DNA of 64,000 bases from contig JBKECQ010000014.1 of assembly GCA_047974845.1 (NCBI GenBank), forward strand, positions 1 through 64,000, given 5' to 3'. A model generated the notes under the pieces. The model did no database searches and was not told where the DNA came from. It saw nothing but the letters and a program-made list of their open reading frames with translations. Source of the stretch: Aminipila sp047974845 (GTDB taxonomy: Bacteria > Bacillota > Clostridia > Peptostreptococcales > Anaerovoracaceae). This document shows positions 1 to 8,197 of the stretch, one piece after another (within the stretch, counting starts at the first letter, position 1; every line of letters begins with the position of its first letter). Both the position numbers and the translations under genes were made by a program.

Positions 1-186
1 GCAAGGGTACTAGTAAACAAGAATGGTGTGCGTGGCTCAGTAGGCATACCGGGTAGCGGTGTATATTTCCGTAAAAGTAAGAGTTTTCCTAAGGATAGCA
101 AGGTCAAAAAATTGGCGGTTATACTTTCAACTCTTGCTATGTTTGTTATTATTTTATATTTTATTCTATGTTATACCACTAGGTAA
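1..186 (+). CDS. DUF4236-type protein, C-terminal part (5' end outside window)
   Basis: The window opens inside a reading frame that runs to a TAA at 184-186. The visible residues contain NGVRGSVGIPGSGVYFRK, which resembles the glycine-rich repeat end of DUF4236 proteins (typically an R-x-x-x-G-I-P-G-T/S-G pattern). A short basic linker follows, then one hydrophobic segment (about 20 residues) and a tail ending CYTTR. DUF4236 domains have no established function. The start and most of the domain lie upstream of the window. The family assignment rests on one short motif and is moderate. Confidence 0.6.
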   Translation, partial: ARVLVNKNGVRGSVGIPGSGVYFRKSKSFPKDSKVKKLAVILSTLAMFVIILYFILCYTTR

Positions 187-238
187 ACAATAGGATAGCT
201 TTGTATAGTGAGATTTCTTAAAACAATATAAAACGATT

Positions 239-297
239 AAAAGCGACTGGTAAATATGCTGCGGAATATAGCATTGCACTTGTTGCTTTTGTTTTTA
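239..297 (+). terminator. Rho-independent terminator after the DUF4236 gene
   Basis: Arms at 239-247 and 282-290 pair over nine positions with one G-U. An inner hairpin (ATGCT/AGCAT) lies in the loop, and T-rich sequence follows. It sits between the upstream partial gene and the next gene on the same strand. Confidence 0.6.
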
Positions 298-308
298 TAT
301 GGTAGAAT
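280..308 (+). promoter_or_regulatory. Candidate promoter for the DUF368 gene
   Basis: TTGTTG (280-285) and TAGAAT (303-308) are 17 bp apart, with a TG just before the -10 box. It overlaps the 3' part of the upstream terminator and leads to the gene starting at 413. Confidence 0.45.
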
Positions 309-412
309 TTCGTATTGTAGATATATACATGGTAAATTGGGGATGTAAAGCAGTAGGGAAAGAGATATATAGTATTACAAAAACTAAATAAGAGGGGGAG
401 TTACATTATAAA

Positions 413-1246
413 ATGGAGCAGATTAAGACATTTATAAAAGGAGTAATAATAGGAATCGCAAATATCATACCGGGGGTAAGTGGCGGCACAATGGCTGTTA
501 TTTTAAATGTTTATGATAAGATATTGTATGCGTTTAGCTTAAAAAATTTAAAGAGCAATATTCTTTTTCTAGGATTCCTAGGATTAGGTACAGGATGTGG
601 TATATTGGCTTTCAGCAGAACAATAACCTTCCTATATGAGAACTACTATATGGTAGTAAATTTCTGCTTTATAGGTCTAGTTTTAGGAAGCGTACCTATG
701 ATATATGAAAAAGCTAGATTTAGCGGGGTACAAGCTAAAAACTGGATACCCTTTGTATTAACCTTTGTATTTATGGTAGCCATAGCCATTATAAAAATGA
801 TGGATGAAGAGCTTAGCGCAGGGAATGTTGCTAGGAATGGAGTAGAAGCTTTACCTCTCAATGTTATGTTGGTATGGCTATTTATTTCAGCTTTTATTAG
901 TACTATTGCCATGATATTACCTGGAATAAGCGGCTCGTTCATGATGTTGCTATTTGGATGCTATACCATAGTTATGAAAGCTATTGCCGACATGAACTTT
1001 ATTATACTGTTCATCACCGCACTTGGTGTAGGCAGTGGAGGCCTTGTGGGTATTAAACTTGTAAAAATAATGATTAGAAAGCACCCACAGGCATTATACT
1101 TTGCTATCTTAGGATTAGTAATAGGTTCCATTGTTAGCATATATCCGGGATTTACAGCTAATGTTCAAGGGTTTTATGCAATTTTAGGTATGTCTATATG
1201 TGCAGGAATAAGCTATATGTTCGGAAAAATTGGTAAAAATGAATAA
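413..1246 (+). CDS. DUF368 membrane protein, polyprenyl-phosphate transporter family (PopT-like)
   Basis: A 277-residue, strongly hydrophobic protein with about eight predicted membrane segments. The N-terminal sequence GIANIIPGVSGGTMAV and the internal repeat ILPGISGSFMMLL are the paired P-G-V/I-S-G signatures of DUF368. Members of this family have been reported to move undecaprenyl phosphate back across the cytoplasmic membrane so the carrier can be reused in wall and capsule synthesis. That role fits the many lipid-carrier-dependent genes in this window, but it is inferred from the family. The ATG at 413 follows a GAGGGGG Shine-Dalgarno sequence. The gene stands alone between two terminators. 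Confidence 0.85.
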   Translation: MEQIKTFIKGVIIGIANIIPGVSGGTMAVILNVYDKILYAFSLKNLKSNILFLGFLGLGTGCGILAFSRTITFLYENYYMVVNFCFIGLVLGSVPMIYEKARFSGVQAKNWIPFVLTFVFMVAIAIIKMMDEELSAGNVARNGVEALPLNVMLVWLFISAFISTIAMILPGISGSFMMLLFGCYTIVMKAIADMNFIILFITALGVGSGGLVGIKLVKIMIRKHPQALYFAILGLVIGSIVSIYPGFTANVQGFYAILGMSICAGISYMFGKIGKNE

Positions 1247-1280
1247 ATGCTTCTTAGCATAGTTAAGCAGAGAGAATTAG

Positions 1281-1318
1281 AGCTTCCCTTGAAATTTATT
1301 TCAAAGGAAGCTATTTTT
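1281..1318 (+). terminator. Rho-independent terminator after the DUF368 gene
   Basis: AGCTTCC and TTGAAAT on the left arm pair with ATTTCAA and GGAAGCT on the right arm, with one internal mismatch. The run ATTTTTAG follows. It lies 35 bp past the stop codon. Confidence 0.8.
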
Positions 1319-1413
1319 AGCTTTAATTATAATTATTTATTACTATTACTAAGATATTGTTTAACAATTGTCACTTTGTGGCGATATATGGGGGAGAGGA
1401 ACAGTAGCAGCCC

Positions 1414-1450
1414 TTTTTAACTTTCCTTATAAGTTAAAAAATGATATACT
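1414..1450 (+). promoter_or_regulatory. Promoter with inverted repeat before the phosphonate operon
   Basis: An extended -10 box (TGATATACT, 1442-1450) lies about 57 bp before the first gene of the operon. Directly upstream is a perfect 10-bp inverted repeat (TTTTTAACTT at 1414-1423, AAGTTAAAAA at 1431-1440, 7-nt centre) filling the -35 region. No good -35 hexamer is visible. The repeat could be an operator. It has no T-run and so is not a convincing terminator. Confidence 0.5.
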
Positions 1451-1506
1451 AATTATGTCATAAATTGCAAAAAAATAATTTTACATAGATAATATTGGAG
1501 GTAGAA

Positions 1507-2520
1507 ATGAATCTACAGGAAAGAGTAAACTTAAAAAAAACTGAAAGAACAGACTTATACTGTCTAGAACCACCATTTCCTCATACGAATTTTTTGATTG
1601 AAACATCTAATGCTTGCAATCATAAGTGTATTTTTTGTGCACACCAAAAAATGAAGAGAAAAGTAGGCAAGATTGATAAAAATCTAGCATTTGACTTATT
1701 ACAGCAAGCATATGATTTAGGCACCAGAGAGGTGGGGTTTTATGCTACGGGAGAACCGTTTTTAGTAGCAGAATTACCGGAGTATATCCAAAAAGCTAAA
1801 GACATTGGATATACTTACATATATTTGACATCTAATGGATCTTTAGCAACTCCTGAAAAAATCAGAGCAGTAATAGATGCAGGATTGGATAGTATAAAGT
1901 TTTCCATAAATGCACCGGAGAGAGAACTGTATAAGTTCATACATGGAAAAGATGACTTTGATATAGTTATGGAAAATCTAAAATATTTAAATGAATATAG
2001 AGGCATAAGTAAAAGGAATTACAAGATTTTTGTAACGGGAATATTAACAAGATTTACTGAAAACTATAAGGAAGATTATTATAAGGTATTTGAAAATTTA
2101 GCTGATGAAATAGTTTTCAAGAATGTCTATAATCAAGGGGGCTATATGCCGGAAATAGACACCTTGCTAAAATGCAAAAATGATGATGAAGTGTACAGAA
2201 GGTGCAACCTGCCATTTGATGCTATTTCCGTTACTTGTGAGGGCTATTTGTCCATTGAAAATGCAGACTTTGAAAATATGCTAGTGGTAGCAGATTTAAA
2301 TAAAGTAAGCCTAAAAGATGGCTGGTATGGTGATAAGATGAAAGAAATTAGGAGAATGTTTTTAGAGGACAAACTAGATGGTACTCTTTGTGACGGCTGT
2401 GTACATCACGAATATCGTCCTGCAAAAGCCATTTCTCCGGAGTGTGCAACAGAAAATCCCGATATATTTTCAGATGAACTGGTTAGAAGCAGAATAATAG
2501 CGGCAGGATATGAAGTATAG
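1507..2520 (+). CDS. Radical SAM protein with C-terminal cysteine region, phosphonate operon
   Basis: A 337-residue radical SAM enzyme. The CNHKCIFC motif (Cys37, Cys41, Cys44) would bind the [4Fe-4S] cluster that cleaves S-adenosylmethionine. A glycine-rich strand (YATGEPF) and ITSNGS-like sequence (LTSNGS) follow as in the family. Near the C-terminus a cysteine set (RRCNLPF, and CDGC about 45 residues before the end) looks like a SPASM/twitch-type auxiliary-cluster region. There is no cobalamin-binding domain. The ATG at 1507 is preferred over an in-frame TTG at 1495, because GGAGG at 1497-1501 is then well placed. It is the first gene of a four-gene operon with phosphonate enzymes, so its substrate may be a phosphonate or a nucleotide-linked form. 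The reaction cannot be told from sequence. Confidence 0.85.
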   Translation: MNLQERVNLKKTERTDLYCLEPPFPHTNFLIETSNACNHKCIFCAHQKMKRKVGKIDKNLAFDLLQQAYDLGTREVGFYATGEPFLVAELPEYIQKAKDIGYTYIYLTSNGSLATPEKIRAVIDAGLDSIKFSINAPERELYKFIHGKDDFDIVMENLKYLNEYRGISKRNYKIFVTGILTRFTENYKEDYYKVFENLADEIVFKNVYNQGGYMPEIDTLLKCKNDDEVYRRCNLPFDAISVTCEGYLSIENADFENMLVVADLNKVSLKDGWYGDKMKEIRRMFLEDKLDGTLCDGCVHHEYRPAKAISPECATENPDIFSDELVRSRIIAAGYEV

Positions 2521-2538
2521 AATTGAGGCGAATCGACA

Positions 2539-2964
2539 ATGGAAAGAAAAAATAAATTAGTTTATGTTCCAATGGCTGTAGATATTGTACATCCTGGACA
2601 TATCAATATTATTAAAACCTCAGAGGAGCTGGGGGAAGTAATGGTAGGCTTATTTACCGATGAAGCAATATCTTCATATAAAAACCCTCCATATATGGAC
2701 TATGAAACCAGAAAGACAATTATAGAAAATATTAAGGGTGTAAGTAAAGTAGTTCCTCAGATTACAAGAGATTACGAGGAAAATCTGCGTAAATATAAAC
2801 CAGATTATATGGTGCATGGAACTGATTGGCGTGAAGGCCCATTGGCTGATGTAAGGCAGAAAGCCATTGACATTCTTGCTGAGTGGGGTGGAGAAATAGT
2901 GGAGCCTGAATATACAAAAGGAATATCTTCGTCAATGATTAAGAAAAAAATAAAGGAAAGATAA
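2539..2964 (+). CDS. Cytidylyltransferase (glycerol-3-phosphate cytidylyltransferase fold)
   Basis: A 141-residue single-domain nucleotidyltransferase. HPGH (residues 18-21) is the nucleotide-binding HxGH motif, and GISSSMIKKK at the C-terminus matches the ISSTxIK motif that contacts the triphosphate. The middle part (VHGTDWREGPLADVR) is also typical of TagD/PntC-like enzymes. Such enzymes join CTP to a phospho- or phosphono-alcohol. In phosphonate clusters they make CMP-activated phosphonates for transfer to glycans or lipids. It lies 18 bp after the radical SAM gene and 56 bp before a second, fused copy of the same domain. The substrate is inferred from neighbours only. Confidence 0.85.
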   Translation: MERKNKLVYVPMAVDIVHPGHINIIKTSEELGEVMVGLFTDEAISSYKNPPYMDYETRKTIIENIKGVSKVVPQITRDYEENLRKYKPDYMVHGTDWREGPLADVRQKAIDILAEWGGEIVEPEYTKGISSSMIKKKIKER

Positions 2965-3020
2965 AGTAATATAATTTAGGAGAATTTTAATTCGCCGAAA
3001 AACAGAAATGGGGACAAAAT

Positions 3021-4319
3021 ATGAATAACAAGGTATATACATGTTTTTGTACAGACATTATACACGAAGGCCACTTAAATATTATTAATGAAGCAAAGAA
3101 ATATGGAGATGTTGTTGTTGGGGTACTAAGCGATGCCGCAATGGTGCGATATAATAGATTTCCCACTATTACTTTTGAGGAACGCCTTAATTTATTTAAA
3201 AACATAGAGGGTATAAGCGGTGTTATAGAGCAACATGACATTATGTATGATGTTGTTTTAAACCAGATAAAACCACAATATGTTGTTCATGGAGATAACT
3301 GGGTGGAAGGACCGTTCCAAGAAATTCGTGAAAATGTTGTTAGCCTATTAAAACAATGGGGTGGAGAATTAATAGAAGTCCCTTATACATATAATGAACG
3401 TGTAAAAAAGCAGGATGCTATTTTAAAAGAAAAATTAGCTATGCCGGAATTTAGAAGAAAAAGATTAAGGCAGGCAATCAATTTGTGCCCTATAGTAAAA
3501 GCTATAGAGGTTCATAGCGGGCTTACGGGGTTGATTGCGGAAAAGACCATTGTTTCAAACAATGGAGAGTTAAATCAGTTTGATGCAATGTGGTTATCCA
3601 GCCTTTGCGATTCAACAGCTAAAGGAAAGCCGGATATAGAGTTAGTAGATATATCTTCAAGGTTGAGAACCATAGATGATATTTTAGATGTAACTACTAA
3701 GCCAATTATTTTCGATGGTGATACAGGAGGGCTTACAGAGCATTTCGTTTATAATGTGCATACGTTGGAGCGAATGGGTGTATCAGCAGTTATTATTGAG
3801 GATAAGACGGGGTTAAAGAAAAACTCTCTCTTTGGCGCTGAAGTAGAACAAACTCAAGACAGTATAGAAAATTTTTGTGAAAAAATTCGAGCAGGGAAAA
3901 ATGTACAAAGAACTGATGAATTTATGATTATTGCAAGAATTGAGAGCCTAATATTGGAAAGAGGTATGGAGGATGCACTAGAAAGAGCATTTGCTTTCGT
4001 TGAAGCCGGTGCTGATGGAATCATGATTCACTCACGCAAGAAACAGCCAAGTGAGATTTTGGATTTTTGTGACAGATTTAGAGAAAAAGATAAAGAGACT
4101 CCTATTGTAGTGGTACCTACCTCTTATAATAGTATTACAGAAAATGAACTAATATCACATGGTGTGAACATAGTAATCTATGCAAATCAGCTAACGAGAA
4201 GTGCGTTTCCTGCTATGCAAAATACAGCAGAAGAAATCTTAAAGAATCACAGAGCAAAAGAAGTAGATGATCAATTGATGCCAATAAAAGATATTATAAC
4301 TTTAATTGATACTTTATAG
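3021..4319 (+). CDS. Fused cytidylyltransferase-phosphoenolpyruvate mutase
   Basis: A 432-residue two-domain protein. Residues 1-130 are a cytidylyltransferase-type domain with HEGH at 15-18. Residues 145-432 are an isocitrate-lyase-superfamily TIM barrel with EDKTGLKKNS at 260-269, which fits the EDKxxxKxNS signature separating PEP mutase from its lyase relatives. DGDTGG (232-237) provides the metal-binding acidic residues. PEP mutase converts phosphoenolpyruvate to phosphonopyruvate, forming the C-P bond. The reaction is uphill and needs the decarboxylase encoded next. The N-terminal domain lacks the ISSTxIK motif where the standalone paralogue has it: its sequence there is PYTYNERVKKQ. The fused domain may therefore be altered or inactive in nucleotidyl transfer. 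Confidence 0.93.
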   Translation: MNNKVYTCFCTDIIHEGHLNIINEAKKYGDVVVGVLSDAAMVRYNRFPTITFEERLNLFKNIEGISGVIEQHDIMYDVVLNQIKPQYVVHGDNWVEGPFQEIRENVVSLLKQWGGELIEVPYTYNERVKKQDAILKEKLAMPEFRRKRLRQAINLCPIVKAIEVHSGLTGLIAEKTIVSNNGELNQFDAMWLSSLCDSTAKGKPDIELVDISSRLRTIDDILDVTTKPIIFDGDTGGLTEHFVYNVHTLERMGVSAVIIEDKTGLKKNSLFGAEVEQTQDSIENFCEKIRAGKNVQRTDEFMIIARIESLILERGMEDALERAFAFVEAGADGIMIHSRKKQPSEILDFCDRFREKDKETPIVVVPTSYNSITENELISHGVNIVIYANQLTRSAFPAMQNTAEEILKNHRAKEVDDQLMPIKDIITLIDTL

Positions 4320-4330
4320 AAAGGCTAATC

Positions 4331-5455
4331 ATGAATATAAAAACATTTGTTGCAAAGATTGAAGGAATGGGCATTGATTTCTATACCGGTGTTCCCGATT
4401 CCCAGTTGAAAGCTTTATGCGACTATTTGTATTTGAAATATGGTGCAAACTCAAATAAACATATTGTTGCTGCAAATGAGGGGGCGGCAGTGGGGCTAGC
4501 TGCAGGCTGCTACCTTTCAACAGGAAAACCTGCTTTGGTATATTTGCAAAACAGCGGAATAGGCAACGCAATTAATCCCATAGCCTCACTTTTAAATGAA
4601 AAAGTATATGACATACCTTGTTTGTTTGTGATAGGGTGGCGTGGTGAACCCGGTGTTAAGGATGAGCCACAACATATATATCAAGGAGAGATAACTCTTC
4701 CCTTGTTGGAAGTAATGGGGATTAATTACTTTACAATTTCATCAGATACTACAGATGAAGAATATAGCCAGTATATAGTAGAAATAGACAGTTTATTAAA
4801 AGAAAAGAAAAGTGTAGCCTTTGTAGTTAAAAAAGATTCACTTGTTTTGGCTGACAAAGTTAAATATTCTAATGAATTTTCCATAACGCGTGAAGAAGCA
4901 ATCAGACAGATTGTAACAAAAACAAGCAGTGATCATGTTTTTGTATCCACTACGGGTAAGGCATCCAGAGAGTTATTTGAAATACGAGAAGAGCTTTCAC
5001 AAAGCCATGAAAATGACTTTCTTACAGTTGGATCCATGGGACACGCTTCTATGATAGCCCTCGGAATCGCTATAAATAAACCGGAACGTACCATATGGTG
5101 TATAGATGGCGATGGAGCAATGGTTATGCACATGGGGAGTGCTTTAGTCGAAAGCAAATGTCAATGCGAAAACCTTATCCACGTGGTTATAAACAATGGG
5201 GCACATGAGTCTGTAGGGGGGATGCCTGTAGCAACTGGTGCAACAGATTTTTGTAAAATAGCGTATGCGTTGGGGTTTAGCCATTGCTTTAGTGCAGATT
5301 CAATAGAGACACTTGATAAGATCTTAGATGAAATAATGCGCTTAAAGGGAACCCGTTTTCTTGAAATTAAAACTTCAATTTTTTCTAGGAAGGACTTGGG
5401 AAGACCAACAAGCTCCCCAAAAGAGAATAAGTCTATTTTCATGGAAAGGTTGTAA
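4331..5455 (+). CDS. aepY: Phosphonopyruvate decarboxylase (ThDP-dependent)
   Basis: A 374-residue thiamine-diphosphate enzyme that decarboxylates phosphonopyruvate to phosphonoacetaldehyde, pulling the PEP mutase reaction forward. Family landmarks are GVPDSQLK near the N-terminus, ANEGAAVGLAAG with the catalytic glutamate, QNSGIGNAINP, IGWRGEPGVKDEPQH, and the ThDP/Mg site IDGDGAMVMHMG in the C-terminal half. Length matches the family. It starts 11 bp after the PEP mutase gene with AAGG six bases before the ATG, and ends the operon. No 2-aminoethylphosphonate transaminase follows, so the fate of phosphonoacetaldehyde is open. Confidence 0.95.
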   Translation: MNIKTFVAKIEGMGIDFYTGVPDSQLKALCDYLYLKYGANSNKHIVAANEGAAVGLAAGCYLSTGKPALVYLQNSGIGNAINPIASLLNEKVYDIPCLFVIGWRGEPGVKDEPQHIYQGEITLPLLEVMGINYFTISSDTTDEEYSQYIVEIDSLLKEKKSVAFVVKKDSLVLADKVKYSNEFSITREEAIRQIVTKTSSDHVFVSTTGKASRELFEIREELSQSHENDFLTVGSMGHASMIALGIAINKPERTIWCIDGDGAMVMHMGSALVESKCQCENLIHVVINNGAHESVGGMPVATGATDFCKIAYALGFSHCFSADSIETLDKILDEIMRLKGTRFLEIKTSIFSRKDLGRPTSSPKENKSIFMERL

Positions 5456-5492
5456 GTAATTATATAGGTACTTTCTAATATATTGTTTGAAT

Positions 5493-5525
5493 GAAAAAAA
5501 TCTTAATATTTATTAAGATTTTTTC
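5493..5525 (+). terminator. Rho-independent terminator of the phosphonate operon
   Basis: AAATCTTAATA at the left arm pairs with TATTAAGATTT at the right arm around a two-base loop. An A-run precedes and a T-run follows, so it could stop transcription from either side. Confidence 0.75.
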
Positions 5526-5620
5526 TTTATACCTATGAAAGAGTGTGATAAATACAACACTTTACGGCGTCTTAATTTATGTTAAGGTAGAGGAATGGTA
5601 GCGTCCATATTTAATAGGTT

Positions 5621-5649
5621 TTGAAATTTTATCCATTGTGATATAAAAT
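5621..5649 (+). promoter_or_regulatory. Promoter of the metalloprotease-galE pair
   Basis: TTGAAA (5621-5626) and TAAAAT (5644-5649) are separated by 17 bp. The position fits a short leader before the next gene. Confidence 0.6.
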
Positions 5650-5736
5650 GAAATAAAATAATCAGAAGGGATAAAAGAAGGGAATATGCAAAGCAATAAA
5701 AACAAACAAAACATATTAAGGGGCAAGGTAAAGGTT

Positions 5737-7086
5737 ATGGCAAATTATAGACATATAAAATCATTGTCAATATTTATATGTATTATAATGATGAGTTCAA
5801 TACTTTTCACTGGATGCATAGAAAATAAGATTGGCAAAATAGAGTTATCTCCTCAAGAAGAGGCAAAAGTCGTGGCTTTGTTAGGAGATTTAAATAAGGA
5901 CGCTTCAGATAGTGTAAAAAATAAACTCGGGCAGCTTGTGCAAAAAGCAAATACATATATGGTAGAGAGAGAAGCCAATGGGAATTATGAAATGTCTGAT
6001 AAAGAATACAAGTTATGGGAGAAAATAACCTCGTTGCTTGATAAAGAAACTATTAGGCAATTTGGAGAAGATAACTATGAAGAGGAAGAGCCTGATAAAA
6101 CCTTAGACTATGGCAAGGAAACCATGGGGAACCTAAAAAAGGTACTTGCAGAGAAAGACTGGAAAAAACTGAACAAAATAAGAAATGAATATTTTACTGC
6201 AACTGAAAACAATGATGAAAGTTATGATGTTGACATAGAGGAAGAAATAAGAAACATCATAACTAATTATAAGGAATTAGATGTTGATGCCATAGTTCTA
6301 AACTTATTGGACGATAAGAATCAACAAAACTTTGGTATGTTTAAGATTACACCTGAATTTAATGCCATATATCAAAATGGCAAAGAAAATGGATTAAAGG
6401 TTTTAAAGGCAGAAGAACAAGAAGATTTAAAGAGGGTTTGGAAACAGACCACAGATATTTTGCCAAAAGAGCTGTTTGCTAATTTTAAATATTTTAAAGT
6501 GGGAGGCGATGGGGAGCTGGGAACATATGCTTATGTAATCCCTGTGGATTCGCAAGGCAAGCTTTGGTGTATGACAGTAGACCCTGCAGATATAACAGAA
6601 GATGGATTGTTCCCATATACGGCAGTTCATGAGATGGTGCATTATATAACACTTAATGAAAAGCAGGTGGAATATTTTAATGGTGATGAAAAATCTTATC
6701 CTATGGATAGATATAGTGATTGGGAATGTGTAGCAAAAGAGGATTCATATTTACAGGATTTTTATAATGAGTTTTGGAAAGATATTATAAATGACTGGGC
6801 TACTGATTCGGAAAATCCGTATTTTTACTATCGCCATCAATCACAATTTGTTACTGGATATGCAGCAACGGAATGTGCCGAGGATTTAGCCGAAAGCTTT
6901 TCAGCTTATGTTTTCCTAGATAAAGCACCAACGCCGGAGGCTCAGGCCAAATTAGATTTTTTTGATAAATATCCGGAACTTAAAGCTTTAAAAGGCCATA
7001 TTTTAAATAATGTAAAGAAGAATAAGGTGTATGTGAATCCAGAAATTGAACCGGTGTATGATGACGAGGTTGAACCGGCAGCTTAA
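5737..7086 (+). CDS. Lipoprotein zinc metalloprotease (putative)
   Basis: From the ATG at 5737 this is a 449-residue protein with a lipoprotein signal. A basic N-terminus and hydrophobic stretch lead to the lipobox LFTGC with the cysteine at residue 27. An in-frame ATG at 5686 adds 17 residues and would give an unusually long leader, so 5737 is preferred, though neither start has an ideal Shine-Dalgarno site. HEMVH (298-302) is a zinc HExxH motif, and EDLAESFSAYV (from residue 382) supplies the likely third ligand, as in gluzincin-type peptidases. Residues 30-200 are acidic and probably helical. It should act outside the membrane, anchored by lipid. No named family was recognised. galE follows after 15 bp and is probably co-transcribed. 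Confidence 0.75.
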   Translation: MANYRHIKSLSIFICIIMMSSILFTGCIENKIGKIELSPQEEAKVVALLGDLNKDASDSVKNKLGQLVQKANTYMVEREANGNYEMSDKEYKLWEKITSLLDKETIRQFGEDNYEEEEPDKTLDYGKETMGNLKKVLAEKDWKKLNKIRNEYFTATENNDESYDVDIEEEIRNIITNYKELDVDAIVLNLLDDKNQQNFGMFKITPEFNAIYQNGKENGLKVLKAEEQEDLKRVWKQTTDILPKELFANFKYFKVGGDGELGTYAYVIPVDSQGKLWCMTVDPADITEDGLFPYTAVHEMVHYITLNEKQVEYFNGDEKSYPMDRYSDWECVAKEDSYLQDFYNEFWKDIINDWATDSENPYFYYRHQSQFVTGYAATECAEDLAESFSAYVFLDKAPTPEAQAKLDFFDKYPELKALKGHILNNVKKNKVYVNPEIEPVYDDEVEPAA

Positions 7087-7101
7087 AGAATGGAGAAGAA
7101 A

Positions 7102-8127
7102 ATGAACATTTTAGTGACAGGTGGAGCAGGTTATATTGGCAGCCATACTGCAAATAGACTAAAAGAAAAAGGGTACACTCCAATTATATATGACAATTTG
7201 TCTACAGGACACCGGTGGGCGGCAAAAAATTGTGAATTGGTAATAGGCGATGTAAGAGATAAAGAGGCTCTTTTAGATGTTTTTTCAAAACATGACATAA
7301 AAGGTGTTATTCATTTTGCTGCAAGCTCACTAGTAGGTGAATCTGTGTCTAATCCAAGTAAGTATTACGATAACAATGTAATAGGCTCTAAATGCTTATT
7401 AGATAGTATGATATATAAAGGCATAGACAATATTGTATTTTCTTCAACATGTGCTACCTATGGCATTCCTGAGGCGGTGCCTATTTCAGAAGAGGAAAAA
7501 CAGAAACCCATAAATACTTATGGCTGGACTAAGCTAATGATAGAGCGGATTCTTGAGGATTATGGCAGGGCATATGGATTAAGCTCTATTGCCTTAAGAT
7601 ATTTTAATGCAGCAGGTGCCGGTGTAAAAATTGGTCTTGGAGAGGCTCATACTCCGGAAACACATGTTATTCCACTTTTATTACAAACTGTTATGGGTCA
7701 GAGAGAGGAATTTTCTTTGTTTGGTGATAATTATGATACTTTTGATGGAAGTTGCATAAGAGACTATATACACGTAGAAGATTTGGCAGAAGCACACGTT
7801 TTAGCTATGGATAGGCTTTTGGCAAGAAACGTAGAAAACAATAGTGTTAGAAATAGTGATACAAAGAGAGGAAGCTTCCAATACTTTAATCTAGGAACAG
7901 GTAAAGGTGTCTCTGTTCTGGAATTAATTAGAGAAGTTGAGGCTGTCACAAATGAAAAGGTAAATTTTACTGTTTGTCCTAAAAGAGAAGGGGATCCTCC
8001 TATTTTAATTGCGGACAACAGTAAGGCAGTTAAAGAGTTAGGTTGGAAACCTATCAAGTCCGGTATTGAAAATATTGTATCAACTGCGTATGAGTGGGCA
8101 AAGGCTTATATGGAAAAAAGCGTTTAA
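7102..8127 (+). CDS. galE: UDP-glucose 4-epimerase
   Basis: A 341-residue extended SDR enzyme that interconverts UDP-glucose and UDP-galactose. The NAD-binding TGGAGYIGSH lies at the N-terminus, followed by the catalytic Ser/Thr region SSTCATYG and the YGWTK (YxxxK) active-site pair. LRYFNAAGA and the C-terminal LGWKP are also typical of GalE. The ATG at 7102 is chosen over that at 7090: the GGAG at 7092-7095 then sits six bases upstream, whereas nothing precedes 7090, and the protein then begins MNILVTGG as is usual. It probably feeds UDP-galactose or UDP-GalNAc to the surface polysaccharide genes nearby. Confidence 0.95.
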   Translation: MNILVTGGAGYIGSHTANRLKEKGYTPIIYDNLSTGHRWAAKNCELVIGDVRDKEALLDVFSKHDIKGVIHFAASSLVGESVSNPSKYYDNNVIGSKCLLDSMIYKGIDNIVFSSTCATYGIPEAVPISEEEKQKPINTYGWTKLMIERILEDYGRAYGLSSIALRYFNAAGAGVKIGLGEAHTPETHVIPLLLQTVMGQREEFSLFGDNYDTFDGSCIRDYIHVEDLAEAHVLAMDRLLARNVENNSVRNSDTKRGSFQYFNLGTGKGVSVLELIREVEAVTNEKVNFTVCPKREGDPPILIADNSKAVKELGWKPIKSGIENIVSTAYEWAKAYMEKSV

Positions 8128-8144
8128 ATATTAATAATAAAAAG

Positions 8145-8180
8145 AAACCCAAGGTTGTTTATAAACAGCCTTGGGTTTTT
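8145..8180. terminator. Bidirectional terminator between galE and the alcohol dehydrogenase
   Basis: AAACCCAAGG (8145-8154) pairs with CCTTGGGTTT (8169-8178), and the stem continues inward to a very short loop. A-rich sequence on the left and T-rich on the right let it serve both convergent genes. Confidence 0.85.
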
Positions 8181-8197
8181 AGCTAATCAACTAATTT

